DNA of 64,000 nt from Phallusia mammillata. Taxonomy: Eukaryota; Chordata; Ascidiacea; Phlebobranchia; Ascidiidae. The notes below the pieces were generated by a model. The model was not told the origin of the DNA. It was given only the letters and a program-made list of their open reading frames with translations, and ran no database searches. The DNA lies in assembly GCA_003260075.1 (NCBI GenBank), contig QLIY01000010.1, positions 153,649 to 217,648 of the forward strand, read 5' to 3'. The position numbers were made by a program, and so were the translations under genes. Shown piece by piece: positions 37,576-58,545 of this stretch; within the stretch, counting starts at the first letter, position 1, and each line of letters begins with the position of its first letter.

Positions 37576-38915
37576 ATTTCGTGTTTGTGTTTATTTACAA
37601 CTGCCAGACACTTATTACACACAAGTGACACTTTTGAACCGAAGCTATCTGCCTTTTCACAGCACATAGTTTGTCATAATGGGAGCCATATTACTTTTAC
37701 CCCTTTTAAATTGTTTTTTTTTTTTGCACCTACGTATTTTAACTTTGACATGAAAATCATTACATGTTATTGGTGCAAATGGTATAAAACTATGGCAAGC
37801 CAATATTGGCGTGTAAATTCTCACTTATGCTGGTTGGTAAACATTCTGTTTTTCTAAAAATGATAAGTTTATTATTGGGCTCCGTTAGCAAAAGAACACT
37901 GATCTAGGGTTGGGTAGCATTGTGGGCGCATTTTGGCACACCTCTGCTACCGATCACAATAAAAATAAGAAAAGTCTCGAATCAGAGTTGTAACATTTTG
38001 CAATTTCACTTTCTGTGCATAGGTTTATATGATCTGTTTGGTAAATGATGGTACACTGTAAATTTAACTTTCGCCGTTTTTGACGGCAAAAGTATTATTT
38101 GACGGAAAACAGAAAATTGGATTTTGAAATAAACTTTACTTTGTTTCTTGCGAAACTACTTCCAAAACAACATAAACTTTGATTAGGCGGTAGGTTGTAG
38201 TTAGCGCGATCTAAGGTCATTTTGTTATGTCACAAACATGACATTACAACCATTGTGCGAAAACAATGGCCTGGTTGTAATGAAAAAAGAAAACGCGGGT
38301 TTTATAGCACGTAGAAGTGTACATTAACTTCAAGCTCTTGGCGGTCCATGATTTTCTAACAACCGTGTTTGATTTAAAAAACAATACCAAGCGAAACATG
38401 TTTTGTTTGTTGGCAGACGAAAATAGTCTTGCTTTGCCCTTTAACCTTACAGTCATTTGTGTGCCAACAATGAAAGCATTGTTTCAAAACAGCGACCGGC
38501 TTTTGACAACAAAGGTTTGATTTGTTGGGTGGGCGTTCTTGCCATCTTAAACTGTTGTCGAACAAGATTAGGCTTTCCGGACAGTGGAATTGAACAGATA
38601 TATTTTGTCCTGCTGACACGTGTTGTAAACAAGCGATATTGTCATGTACTTTTTGGCTAGAACTTTATGATTCTGTGCAGAGTTCTTCAGATTTTTTTAA
38701 AATAAGCGGTGTGCTATGTTTAAAGCCGTATTATTATATAGCTGTGTAGATTATGATGTAACTGTTACGATATTTTTCACCAGCAACTTGCCAGCTTTTC
38801 AACTCGAGATTTCGTACATTCCACGTTTGGCAGAAAGCTGCACATGTTCAGTGTTACCAATTTTTGTTTGAACCAGCCCACTCTGGTTGAAGAGCTGCTT
38901 TTGTGAATGTCAGCC
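37576..38915. other. Intergenic region between Spindly and the TPR-like gene
   Basis: Contains the Spindly 3' UTR and the upstream region of the next gene, both on the + strand. Several short overlapping frames occur at 38240-38660, but none shows exon structure or a known family. Confidence 0.5.
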
Positions 38916-40322
38916 ATGGAACAAACACAGTTGGTAAAAGATATTACGCGACCAAAAAAGAAAACCCGCAAGGCCGGAGGTAAAACCAATGCAATGCAAT
39001 TTTATCCTTACTTTTTCTTGTTGCTGTAAAGTTCCCATTCTGTTCTGAACGAAAATTTACTGCCTATTTTTTAGACCGAAAAGTTGCAACTCGCAAGGAG
39101 AGTTTTAACAAAAGTGAAAAGAATCCAAAAGATTCAACTACAGTCGTTTCGCATATATCTAATGAAAATGCTACTAGCCCCACAGTTTCACCAAGAAAAG
39201 GTAACTGCTTCCGTTTTTGCTGCAACTGCTATGCTTATTACAGTATAAAATTATAGTGTTCAAACACACGAGTTATTAAAGAAATGAAAAAAGTGGTCGA
39301 ATGGCATGACATCTTATTTCTGGCCCTAATGGCCAAATCTAATCATAATCTTTTAACTAAACCAGGTAGAAGCAATAAACATGACAAAGAGATGAAGGAC
39401 ATATTTGAACAAGCCTTTGGTAGGTTTAAACATATGCAATGATGTGCTACAGTAAATATCTTAAAAACATATTTTGAAACCGCTTCGCGAACCCCCGCAG
39501 TTTGGAATACGATTTTAATCACTAAACTTCGCTCTTAGTAGCCTATATTGATATGTCTTTTCAGATCCAAATTTTCACAAAGAAATGAAAGAAGCTTTAC
39601 GACGGTTCATGATGTGTTCTGTATTTCTGGACATCGGTCATATGGATAAAGCAAAACAAAGCCAAGACATTTTTATGCGAATTTTCCGAGAACATTGCCA
39701 AACCTCTCCAACAAAAGTAATTAAACTCGCCGAAAAACTTCGATGCAAAAAACGTTTTATTGAGTCTGTCGTAATGTTTGAAACCGCAGTAGGTTTATTA
39801 AACAACAAAGAAGAGAATCACGACAACATTGCTTTGTTTATCATGGAGTGTTTGCAGCAGTTGGAAGATCTCACAAAGGTTATGGTTGACTGCACGCCAG
39901 ACAAACGACTATTCGGAAGAGACTACGTAGTTCCATTCATGCGTGAACAATTGGAAAATATGAACGGTTTGGCAAACGCCGATCCTGAAATTCGATTCTC
40001 GCGATATGTATGTTCCTGTATATTTGTTGGATTTACCGAGTTGAACGTAAAAGATATTGATGGCGCAGAGGCTTCTTGGCTGCGTGCCATTAACGCTTGT
40101 CGCGATTTTTACGGCGAAAATGCAAAGAAACACAGTATTTTGGGAACTTGCTACAAAAACATGGGTGACTTTTATGCGACTAGCGGGCGGCATGCAGAGG
40201 CAAAGGGATACCTAAAATTGGCACTTGAAGTTTTCAAGGAAGCGGAAGAATATGAGAACGAAGAAGAGAGACAGAATGACATCGAAATTTGTTGTGACAT
40301 GTTGAGCAAATTTAAAATTTGA
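38916..40322 (+). CDS. TPR-like protein, function unknown
   Basis: Four exons: 38916-38979, 39075-39200, 39366-39419 and 39565-40322, giving 333 residues in frame. The ATG context is gccATGG, a good Kozak match. Residues 1-90 are Lys/Ser-rich and probably disordered (TRPKKKTRKAG). The last exon (about 250 residues) is helical with tetratricopeptide-like pairs. The clearest is HSILGTCYKNMGDFYATSGR followed by HAEAKGYLKLALEVFKEA. A similar helical pattern lies earlier, around FIESVVMFETAVGLL. I do not recognise the family. There is no signal peptide or membrane segment. The compact gene starts about 1.3 kb after Spindly on the same strand, but nothing shows a functional link. Confidence 0.8.
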
Positions 40323-40581
40323 CCAAAGGGAAACTTTTGTTTAAAAATAATTGTTCGTTTCCTCTCTAGCCTTAAGTTTGCACTGCCTAACCAGCGCATC
40401 TTTTTTATCACTTAGCTTTCAAATGCCATTTTACGCAACACTGTTTCTTAATTGTTGGTTACATTTCTGAATGTATTGCATGCCTGTACACGTAAATACA
40501 CCGTTTTGGAAAATAATAAAAATGAAATGGTAAAACCTGTGAAACACGCTGTGAGGTAAAAATGAGTATAAACGCATCTCA

Positions 40582-43500
40582 TCACTGTTCTTGCTTGATA
40601 TCTTTCATATATTTGTCAGGCAGAAGATGGGTAAACGAATCCAAATGAACTTTTGCATGGTCTGTGTAGCTTTCATTCACCACTTTGATATGTCTTTCGA
40701 TCCTGTCCTCTTTGATAACACGAATCCGCTTTCCGCAACTCAGGGACTTCACCTGTGAGGACGTTGTTAGCGCTTCGTAGCAATTAATGTACACAAGCGT
40801 CTCCCAAAAGCATTTGGAGTTGATTATAGTAAACTGCCTTTGTTCCTAAAATGTGCGTATAGGTTTAACGATCAGCCAACTAAAAGACTGATTCATTGTT
40901 CCCCAGCACGTTATCGGTTACTGCTTCAATTGTAAGGTGAACAAATTTAATGTTTTTGGTAATTTATCTTTTCGTAATGTTAAAGTAATTGAACCTTGGG
41001 TTCACACCAAATTTGTACGTTTTTTACGCTGCAATTTAATCATATTTTTCTCCGTTTATAAGTCTAATCAGGAAAAAACACATATCAAATAGACGTAAAA
41101 AAACGAATTTTGAATTATGTAACTTAACAAACCTGCAATTCACAAGCCTGCTCGGCGGCAACCATTTTGTCGAACGCTTGCGCCACCGAGTGTCCAATCG
41201 TTGTCACGCCATGATTTTCCAACATCAGGACATGTTTGTTTTCTACATAAAAGAGTTAAAATAATCTTAACTTGTCCGATAAAATATGACAAGTGAAGTA
41301 ACCAGTTTTTGTATTTTCACCCAAGTTACAAATTACAACCATGTGCCTGTTTGAACATGTCCTGAAACATGAGCATTTGCAGGCTAAAAGACAACCCGGC
41401 AAATCAAATTTACAAATGACGCTACCCCCTCTGTAATGTAGCCCTTCTTAGGCTATTACGCACGACCAAACATTTTTTGTCCCCCCGGCCCAGCTTAGCA
41501 AATTAAATTTCGCCGGACAAAAAAAATGTCGATCGTGCTGATCAGCAACAAGGTTCGGCAAAACATGTTGCAAACTTCCAGACACGATTTTAGTCCACAT
41601 TTATCGCACACGAAGGATACAAAGTGTCGTGAAAAAATTTGTACGGTTTTAAAAGATTTAGTTAAAACTACCTTTAGGTCATGTCTCCCAAAATAAGATC
41701 TCACAACAAACAAAGTTTGGTAATTACCGACAGATCGCATAATGATAAAGACTGATAGGGTTAGCAACTAAACGTTAAGTTAGGTACCAAATTTATAGAT
41801 TGGGTTCATGTTATTTTTTATAAAACATCATCCCAACCATAGCCGTAACCGTCAGCATTTACACATTTTTTTAATATTCGTTTTTTTATTGCTCCACCTG
41901 TCGGTAATGAACCAACTTTGTCTGATGTAAGTTCTTATGCTAGTCGAATTTCCATATTCTTTTGCATGCTACTTACCACCGAGGCATTCAAACCAACGAT
42001 CGAGTTCTGACTTGTATTTTCCCTTCCCAGTGCTGACGTAATAAGCTACGTCACGAGTGAGTTCCATACAGCTTACATTTACACATTTGATTGCGCCGTT
42101 GTGGTCATGAATACAGCCTTTGCAATAAAAAGATTTAAATCCGTTAAACGGAACAGTTTTACTGAAAGAAACAGGATATAGTAGATATGTTGTTTACACA
42201 CTTCCTACATGGAGAGTAATCTTTTTTTATTTACCCTTATGTCCCTATTGATAAAAAAACGAAATTTTAACGCAATTTATGCACGACATTCAGCTACAAA
42301 ATATATGTGTATTTTACCTAGGCATGAAGCGTATATTGGGTGACAGTGAAACATTGCTGTGGAATCTGGTCTTGCTTTGACCATTGCTTGTATTATTTTA
42401 ATTTCAGTGATGGAAGTTCCCTCAAGGTGAGTGTAAGCTTCTTCTCCTGCTTCCATGTCAACCTCAAGCAAGCAATCGGGTGTCACCGCTGTTGAGAAAA
42501 GTAAAGATATAGCATGCGCCAAACCAGTGACACCAAGGAGGGCGACAGCGAACAATTTGCAATGGGGACAAGAGAAAGTAGGTTCTATATTACTTCTTAC
42601 AACCAATTTAAGTAATTCAGTCAAGTGTGTAGCTCATAACATTAAATATTTGAAAACTGATGTTGGTACACTTCCGTGACAAATTGACAATACACAAGTC
42701 TCAACTGCGCCTTTGACATTGTCTGTAAAAAAGCATTTTTGTCAATAAAGGGATGCGTTCTTAACTCACTTGGCGTTTCAGGGGTGGTATAATATGGGCT
42801 AAACAAAACCCGTTTTATAATGTTCATGTGAATTGGACCATCATTTTTTGCAAAAGAAGGCTTTAAGATCTTTCCCTAATATTGTTGGCGGATATCCGTC
42901 GTTTTCAAATCCTGTGGCTTATTATCAACTTTTAGAATACAAAATATCAAGCTTAATTTAAGTAGTAAAACGTCACAACAAAATTACGTGATTTTAATTT
43001 GTCTGGTTTCTGACTTCTTCTAGCCCAGGGGTCGGCAACCCCTGGCACCCTTGCCAAGGTTGACACGCTAGGTGGTTTTTCATGGCACGCCAACCTATTT
43101 GCGTGTTTATATTGAAGTAACAATTTAACCTGTTACACTGCCTGTTAAAAGTTTTTATCATGTCATTATCCTAAAATTTAGCTTTACCTGCACAAAACAC
43201 TCTGCTTTCTCTTTGTTATTGATATCTGCTGGCACGAACCACCATTATTTAGAAAAACGTTGGCACGCAAGGTCATTATCACATGGAAACAACAAAGAAA
43301 TTGGCACGCGTTGCCTAAAAGGTTGCCGACCCCTGTTCTAGCCTGTAGGGTCAATTTAGCAGCTTAAAGATGCAGTCAACTGTTTTGTGTCGCATTACAC
43401 AACAATGGGAACATTCTACCGTGCAAATACATACGCACATGCTTCGTGTCCAATCGTTTTGAACAAGTTTCATCACTAACAGACAACATTTGTAGTCTAA

Positions 43501-43930
43501 TATGAATAATATATTAACATGCAGCAAAACTGAAGGCGCTTCTGTATTCCCTTACCTGCCCACGGCAAAGCAAATGGAACCATGAGCATCACTTTCCCGG
43601 TACCATCTTTTCCCTTGGCAATAGCACACACGTGATTGTAGATTCTATCAATGTTGCCGATTCCATAGCTAAATAAGTTGTGCGTGTGAGTCACATAAAT
43701 TCACGAAGTTGTCTTAAATCACACAAATTGGACAGAATTTCAACTACCACTTACAAATACAAATTAAAAAGTAGAATTTCAAAGACAACATAACGCACAT
43801 ATAAAATGCATTTCCATTCTAACAAGAAAAAAGCTTTTTAACTTGCATACCTGGCGAGGGCTCTACATGCAACAGATACATCTCTCCTCACATCAGCATT
43901 ACTCGGGAATTCGTTGGGTTTATGATGGTG
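40582..43930 (-). CDS. Class II aldolase/adducin-domain protein
   Basis: Exons on the minus strand: about 43930-43851 (start codon not identified), 43668-43556, 42488-42318, 42117-41977, 41242-41133 and 40845-40582 (stop TGA). Phases are consistent from exon 1 to the stop. The fold's metal-binding motifs are in the right order: FHCHP (HxHP) in exon 3 and LMLENHGVTTIGHSV (ENHG) in exon 5. An early GIGNIDRIYNH segment stands where the family usually has its substrate-binding Asn/Gly loop. The C-terminal exon of 87 residues is Lys/Arg-rich and not typical of bacterial aldolases. The family includes fuculose-1-phosphate aldolases, epimerases and the adducin head. The substrate cannot be told. The upstream end of exon 1 is open without an ATG, so a further 5' exon is likely. 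Confidence 0.85.
43026..43335. mobile_element. Non-autonomous hAT element, 310 bp, TSD ttctagcc
   Basis: Ends are CAGGGGTCGGCAACC and its exact inverse. The 8-bp duplication ttctagcc lies on both sides (43018-43025 and 43336-43343). It sits in an intron of the class II aldolase-like gene. The target has a central TA. Internally it carries repeated 'ggcacgc' words. No coding capacity. Confidence 0.95.
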
Positions 43931-45338
43931 AAGACAAGTTTTTTGTAGCTTTTTACGCGAAATGCATGCGCCCATGCTCAAAATATGACAATTTTTTTAC
44001 TAATTCCTTTGACCGAACAGCGCTATTTGTAAAAACATATTTACACAGATTTGGTTAATGTCGCCTTAAACGTTTTTTCACTTTTTCTCACAATCTGTTA
44101 CCCTTGGCAATTTCCTTTAGGAAACTAGCATTAAATTTTCCACAATAAAACTCCAGGTCTAGCCGTAAAAAATTCTAATTTGTACTATAATATATATTAC
44201 TATGGTAGAATATACATTATATATTTTCAAATGCTGTTGTGCGCACCAGTTTGAATTATCCGCAAATGTCAAAACATTTCTACTGTGCAAACTTCGTGCA
44301 CCAATTTAAACACCGTTGCACAAAATATCTAATGGTTGTAGGCGTATTTCTCAGAAAAAACAGTGCGATTTCTAATAATTAGGCAAAATCGCCGAGTAGC
44401 GTTTCAGGAAATGTCACAAAATAATTCATTTGTGTGAGTAATGCATAAGTTCGTGTTGCAGATTTCCGGCATTTAGTTTACGTTGTTTGCGTGCGCGCAT
44501 GAACTTTAATCATAGTGGCTAAGCACATAGGATCCAGGAATCTTTCCGACCTAAAATAACCCTTAACCCATCCAAACAGCGGTTTAGTATGGCAAAACAT
44601 TTTCCTACGTGATGGAGTATCTCCACATATGAGCTTGGTCTAAACCAGGTTTGCAAAACCTTCGGACGCATCTTCATATATGCGACTACGGATAAGAATA
44701 TATATAGTGGCGGCCATGCATGTACAAGAATTCTTGGTAATTAGCCTTTAAAATTCATGGTCTCAAATGGACTTTTTTGTTTTCAAAGGGAACAGTTTTA
44801 ACTATTGGACGTGCACAATGTTGTTTATACATTGTACAAAGAAATACAACAATTCTTGTTACACTGATAAATGTGTGCGACGGACAACATAAAAAGGCTA
44901 CAAAATTGTAACAGCTTGTACATGGCTGCAAAATTTTGTGTTTTACTTAAAGTGCTACAGGTTTGCGTGGGATTTTTTGTCATTTCGGTAATTTTGCCAA
45001 AAATTATTAAGCAACAATTATAGCATAAAATAAAAATGGGTATAATATTGGATTTCCATAAAAACAAATCCAATACCCATAAACAGCCCAGCAGTTTAAT
45101 TGCAAGACAATTATACGAAGCAATTAAGTGTAATGTCGTCGAATAAGGTGTCCACCTTTTGGAATTTGCTGTTGATCAGGAAAAGTAACCACATAACATC
45201 CGATTATCTTCAGTTTACGTCTAACGTACGTCATGGCTCAACGAAAAGACATACATTTTGGTCTCTTGTGTTTGCCTTGTAAAGAACTGTGTCTTGGCTT
45301 ATTGGAATCTGGCGCCTTATTGCGTTGACGGTCGTAAA

Positions 45339-46015
45339 TCAGGTTGACCCAGCACGTAGACTTAAAATGGTTCTATATAGCATTTCTAAAATATGTGTTT
45401 ATAGGCACAAAACTTTACTTTTAGGCGTGCACAGCAATAGTATCATTATGTCAAAATCGATCTGAATGTAGATTCCTAATATTTTTTGGAACTTAATTTT
45501 AACATGACAATTAACATGCCAAAACTTTATGGTGGATTTTTGTTATGCACGAAAGCTTTCGGGAAAAGTGCAAAACATCCCAATTCCAATTATTCACCAT
45601 GTATCGTTTACACACATCTAATAGCCTTATTAAGCAGATATGCAAAAGGAATATTTCGGGAATGCTTAGTACAATACCCCCCCCCCAATCAGGTTGACCC
45701 AGCACGTAGACTTAAAATGGTTCTATATAGCATTCCTAAAATATGTGTTTATGGGCACAAAACTTGCAAAAAATGTTTACTTTTAATAGTATCATTTGTC
45801 AAAATCTATCTGTATGTGGATTCCTAACATAATTTGGAACCTAATTTTAACATGACAATTAATATGCCAAAACCTTATGGTGGATTTTTGGTATGCACGA
45901 AAGCTTTAGGGAAAAGTGCAAAACATCCCAATTCCAATTATTCACCATGTATCGTTTACACACATTTAATAGCCTAATTAAGCAGACATGCAAAAGGAAT
46001 ATTTTGGGAATGCTT
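45339..46015. repeat. About 340-bp duplication joined by poly-C (45677-45686)
   Basis: The sequence starting 'aatcaggttgacccagcacg' near 45340 recurs at 45687. Both copies run through 'aacatgacaattaa' and 'gcacgaaagcttt' with small differences and one short insertion. Ten C mark the joint. Confidence 0.88.
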
Positions 46016-47161
46016 AGTACAATGTCGCCAAACGAGATATGTAATTGAATCTTTTTTAAATCCTTCTGCATTAAAAACGAGAACAATTGTAATTGTTTTG
46101 AATCAACTGGAATCATGACAAATGTTTTTAGGTCCTGTGCAACGACGAAAGATTTTGGAAAAAGTGTTAGGCTACTCCTATTTCCATTTCGTTTGTAGTC
46201 ATATAATATGTACAATTTTATAAAAGTAAAACTGTAACCAGGGGTTAAGGAAGAAACAAGTTTGATTCAGTTTTAGTCAAATTGATGAAAAAATGCCATG
46301 TTTATGCACGTCTTTAGATATGTCTGTTTATTACAAACATGAAAAACATATAAATTCCCCTTAAAAAGTTTACTTAAATGATACATTTCATAGCCTTATT
46401 AATTCTTTAATTACATACATGTCATATGCGAAATCCCCAAACACACATTAGCAATAGACAAACACATAAATGATGAAATCAAAAGTTCGAAGAGTGTGGA
46501 GAAACTGCCCAAACTGCTTAGTGCGGTCCGACTCGATTCGGAGTTGCGTCACACTAATGTTTTTAAACGTCACGATTTTATTGCTTTCGCGCAAATGGTT
46601 ACTTAACGAGCCGCAACGCATCCTTTCAAAGTCGCTCGTTTCAAATTATATTTGAACAAAGCATTGGTCATTTGAGCGTTTATCCCATTTTATAATCTCA
46701 AATCGAACGCTAGTATAAACCTTTCATCGCTAGTGTTAACCTTCCATGGCGTTGAGTCAGTTTTTGTGCACTTGTGTTACGCCCGGTAGTAAAATGCAAA
46801 CCATAAAATCTGTAGTTTAGAGACTAAAATAACTGAATTGGTAAAGTTATCTTTAAATCGTGGCGATAAATAAGAAAAAAGTAATATCGTTATTTTTTTA
46901 TATATTATACAATACATTATAATCGCATTTAAATACATTAGTTGTGTGTGTGTAGAGAAAGTCTTTGTTTAACTGGCAAAATATTTTTAAAATAAAAAAC
47001 GCACTAAATTATGGTCAAGTAAACAAAACAAAAACGCTCATACCCTAAATGTTTACCACATCAATGAAAAGTAACAAATTACATCAGTAAGTATCATTAA
47101 TCACAACCCAATCATTTTTAATTCGGTTCAATCCGTTGCATTTTAATTTACAGTTGTTTAG

Positions 47162-47162
<1 letters not shown>

Positions 47163-47231
<69 letters not shown>
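47163..47231. repeat. 69-base poly-C run
   Basis: Pure C run in intergenic DNA, without an obvious flanking duplication. Same class as the others. Confidence 0.85.
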
Positions 47232-47234
<3 letters not shown>

Positions 47235-47867
47235 CTAATTACTACGGAACATTCTTGTTAAGGTTGTCGGCAAAAGCCGGTTGTTTGTCGAAAAAACGTC
47301 GTTGGAGCTGAATGTATAGTTTATGACGCTATAACCGGCCGGTTAAAATTTGGAAGAAAATAACATCATTTTATTAGATAATGTCCGATGATCAATTACT
47401 GACGTGTAAGTTAGACTCCCGCAGAGTCAAAAGTTTTCTCATCAAACACAAAGCAATTAATGACTGGGGTTTTATGTTTGTTCAGTCGTACGGTGCGCTG
47501 TACAGTCATTGCTATCACAAACACATAGGATGCTTTTGCTATTGTTTAGTCTTGTCCTCGTTGTGTAAGTTGATTGCCTGTCCCAAAGTCCAACGCGTCA
47601 TTTTCCCTGGACAATGGTTTAGATTTCCTGGCCTTTGTGATTAAAACAGACAATATTTAAAAAAATGTTAACTTTGTTAGGAACATAGTCATAATTGAGT
47701 GCACAGGTGACAAATAGATTCGTTGCCAACAATGCCCTCACGATTTTTTTGCTTCAGTTTGAGTGGCTGGATTATAATTTTGAACAATGAAAACGTGTAA
47801 ATATACACTAAACGTGTTTTCAATCATCGTCCCCATATAGACAAGCTAAAATTTAGGTAAATCAGGC

Positions 47868-48332
47868 CTAAACCAAAGCCGATTTGTTCAGAACTAAGCA
47901 CAAAAAATAATATGTGTCAATTCTATAAACTAACAGCTTTATACCCGCTCTGTTAAAAAAAAACTTAAAATTGTTCTTTACTTTAAAAGGTATGCAAAAA
48001 TCTGCAATATGTTTTATGGTATGTAGTTGTGTTTGCCAGTTTCTGAAAAGTTTACATTTGAGAACCGAAACCAAGTTTTGAACACAACAAAAGTTTTGTG
48101 GGTACTTTCCATGGTTGTAAATTGCTTGAAATGTTTTGACAAAAGCTCGAATGTCTGTAAGAGTGATACTATAAAAAGCACTTCGTACGATTGTTTTGAA
48201 TTTTAGCAGAAACTCCCAACAACTTGTGGGCGAAAGACATCCCAAGCAGAGTTGTAAGAGGACCCAACCGCTATAGGCAAGAATCCGAAAGTACAGAACG
48301 AAACCACGTATGAATCTACCTCTCATTTTCAA
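47868..48332 (-). other. 154-codon open reading frame, status unknown
   Basis: It is unusually long for this AT-rich intergenic stretch. The translation begins MKMRGRFIRGFVLYFRILAYSGWV and is rich in Phe, Leu, Cys and Lys. It has no motif I recognise and no clear splice sites or neighbouring exons. It could be chance, a repeat remnant or an exon of an unknown gene. Confidence 0.2.
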
Positions 48333-49220
48333 TGCCCGAACTTGTATACAGGTAGGTAATCTTTGTCGTCTAAATTTAAACTTAGTGAGTTTATAAAATC
48401 CTAAATGTTGAGTCTAATTTAGATTTGAACCAATCCCAGTTTTGCTACAACGTCTGCATTTGGCATCTATACATTGCGCCTCCTCAGGCTCGCTTGCAAG
48501 AGACTTACTGTACATACGAAACTCAGAAGATAAATCAAATTTATAATTAAGCTTTGTTAACTCAACAACTGAACCTTACGTATGGAATGTAGAAGGAATG
48601 TATGGGTAAACTTAGGCGTTGCCCCTAACATATGTCGACCTTCAGACCCTCCGGTTTGCGTCAACGCGCAAGATTAACTACCGCACTGTCAATATGGTAA
48701 CGTGCAGAACGTTGCTACCCCTTCGAATTGTGGTAAACTGCGGGTCACGTAAAACACACGCATGCAATGAGAATAGTCCAGTTGCGACATCTACCTCTGT
48801 AACAATGGCATTCAGCGCTATTTGAACTACATAGTAAAGTTTTATTTGGAGGTTAAGGTTTAAATGAAAACTCTTGTGGGGTAAATGTGAAAGCAAATTA
48901 CAAAGTTTTATCCATTTACACGTGGCGTCGAAACATAGTCTGCGAAAAAGAACATTTCTCAAGAGTTCACTACTAGAAGGATTCACACATAGTTCTTAAT
49001 TTACAAGCAATAAAATATATATTCCAATAATTTTTAAAAGTAAAGTTACGCAATGGTTGGAAAATGTGTTGAATCCAAGTTTAGCTGTGTGTAATCAATA
49101 ATACCTGGAACAGAATTACTGTATAAATTACTTGAATTGCGTTGTCAGCTACAGCCAAGTTCCTCGCTAATAAGCCAATGCTATGAAACACATTATATAG
49201 CAACAGTGGATAGACTATAC

Positions 49221-49549
49221 CAGTTGTTCTCAACCAGGGCCCATGGCCCCAGGTGTAGATTCACCAGAAACACCCACTAAAAGACATTTTTTTTATAACT
49301 TAAACTTTATTCATAATTTAATTGACTATTTTACACACTATTTGTCTATATTGAGGTTTTTCATGATTACGGATTCTTGTTTACTCTATTCGACCTATTT
49401 AAAGCCGAAATTATTACCGAATTCCAACACGAGTTTGCCATTTACATTTTTAAGGGGGCCACAGGTCTTACAGGGATACTTGAAGGGGGCCACGAGGCCA
49501 AAAAGTTATTTTTAGGGGGCCACGGCCCACGAAAGGTTGAGAACCACTG
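49221..49549. mobile_element. Non-autonomous hAT element, 329 bp, TSD gactatac
   Basis: Ends are CAGTTGTTCTCAACC and the inverse of CAGTGGTTCTCAACC (one mismatch). The 8-bp duplication gactatac flanks it (49213-49220 and 49550-49557). It carries subterminal 'aagggggccac' words. The same family is found broken in NDUFS6 intron 1. Confidence 0.94.
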
Positions 49550-51478
49550 GACTATACCTTTCGTAAGTTATCACTTTCGGTGTTTTTGAAGTCTATAAAT
49601 ACACTATGTATATATGCCGTTGCTAGCACCTTAATATTGGTCAATACAGAAGCATGACTTAGGACAGAGTGCGAGCAACATACAAAGTTGCTGCCTGTTG
49701 GAAAGTGATTGTTTTCTCGTCTGCGCTTCCCATCTCGCTACTTCGTTGAGCAAACAAGAAAGTTTGCGAGATAAATACCTTACACCGAACGTTAAATAAC
49801 CTTCGCACGGTATTACTCCCGCCCAGTTGCCAGGTTTTCATCAGGCAGACGCCTATCTGGATATAACACAGAACCCCCGAGCATTAGCGAATCAAAATCA
49901 GATTAATATTCTGTAGAATGAGAAGCCTTTGGTCAAGAGTTCATTTCATACTACAATTTTGCTTGTTTAGTTGCGCGTGGTTAGCCTAACAGTTGGGCAA
50001 CTTAGAAGAAAACAGATTGAGCAAGCGTTTGAGACAAAAAGTTGAAACCTTAATGCAGTTGTGTACTGGTTTTGAAAAAAACGTGAACCTATTGTTTAAT
50101 ATTATTATTAGCCGATAAAACTTTGCTACGGTTTTCTGACCTAATAACTTACATTGATACCAACTAGTCTTCACTAAATCGAAAATTGTCAAAATGATTG
50201 TTGATAAGGATTAAAATATAGGCTAATTCCAGCGCTAATAATTGACAACCATAAAAATATTCAAATATTGGCTTTTTATTGTAAATATAGGCCTGAAAAG
50301 CAGGTGAAAAAGGTAAAGGATAGTTGTAGAGTCAACATTTTTCATTTTGTATCGGGATGGATAAATACAAATATAAAGTCAACAAAATATGTATTGTGGT
50401 TGAAAAATTGGAACAATTTTGTCTCCGATTTTTAACTTACGCCATGTTAAAGTTGACATTTTAAAAGTAGCAAGTACATAGTATTAAAACAATCAAACTT
50501 ATAAGGTCGTAAAAACGAAGATATGTCAACATTGGCCAAATCAACTTTAAGCGGTACGATAATATTTATGGCTGTGTAAATGTCTACCTATGTACAATTC
50601 TACTTGGCCCGTCGAAAAGAGTCGAAAGATCTGCACCTAAAACTTGTAACTTTTTCAGTTGTCCTCTTAATATCTCGCTTTTGGTACACGTACACCAGTG
50701 AAATGATGTTTCAATATTTCTTTTAAAGTTGCAATTTTTGTCTTGAATTTGTTTGAAAATAGAGACTATAAAAGATTATGCTGTCCTACGCCTCTGAAAA
50801 TGTGGTGGTCGTAAAAGCAACACTAACACACTTTTAAAACCTTTACGACTACATCACTGCATCGCTTTTGAAATGTATTACTGCTATTACTGCAAATAAC
50901 CTTTGACACATTATTGAGTAAGTGATGCGAAAACGTTTGTGATATCCGATGCCTGCATGCAAATAACCTTATTCACTAGATGTCGCAACGGGCGTGAACA
51001 ATTTTTGAAGGTTATTTGGTTTGGCAATATTAGCAGAATATTGTGTAAATTAAAAGTTTACCGAACAAAATAAACAACACCCTTATTGAACGCTTATAAT
51101 CTCGAAATTATGGTTATATATATTCATTTCAACTATTGTCCAAATTCATAACATACTTCGTGTCAAGGTTCCTATCGTTGGTTTTGACTTAAAAATTTGT
51201 TCCAAACTTTTGAGTTTGAAGGGGGCTTTTTGTCCAAGTTGCAGACGAACTTAGGTAAATGTTGTGCATCAATTTTACACAGTTTTGTTTGCAATTCAGA
51301 ACTAGCCTGTTAACATCTAAGCATATTTGCATTAGTATCGGCTTTGCTTGGTAGGCGGTCCTCCTCGCACCCCGTGAATAAAATAATGTTGACCTTATGC
51401 ACACACTCGATTGTTCGTTTGTTTAATTTTTTCAAGAATTTGTTCTCCGCAGACTAGCTGTATACATTAACTAGCGCT

Positions 51479-58536
<7,058 letters not shown>

Positions 58537-58545
<9 letters not shown>

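Larger units (their letters stand above)
43931..51478. other. 7.5 kb region with no confident gene
   Basis: This separates two divergently transcribed genes, so it should hold both promoters. Contents seen: a hairpin near 45037-45082, a duplicated block joined by poly-C at 45339-46015, a 69-base poly-C run, an open frame of 154 codons on the minus strand (47868-48332), and a hAT element. No exon chain or family signature was recognised. Confidence 0.55.
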
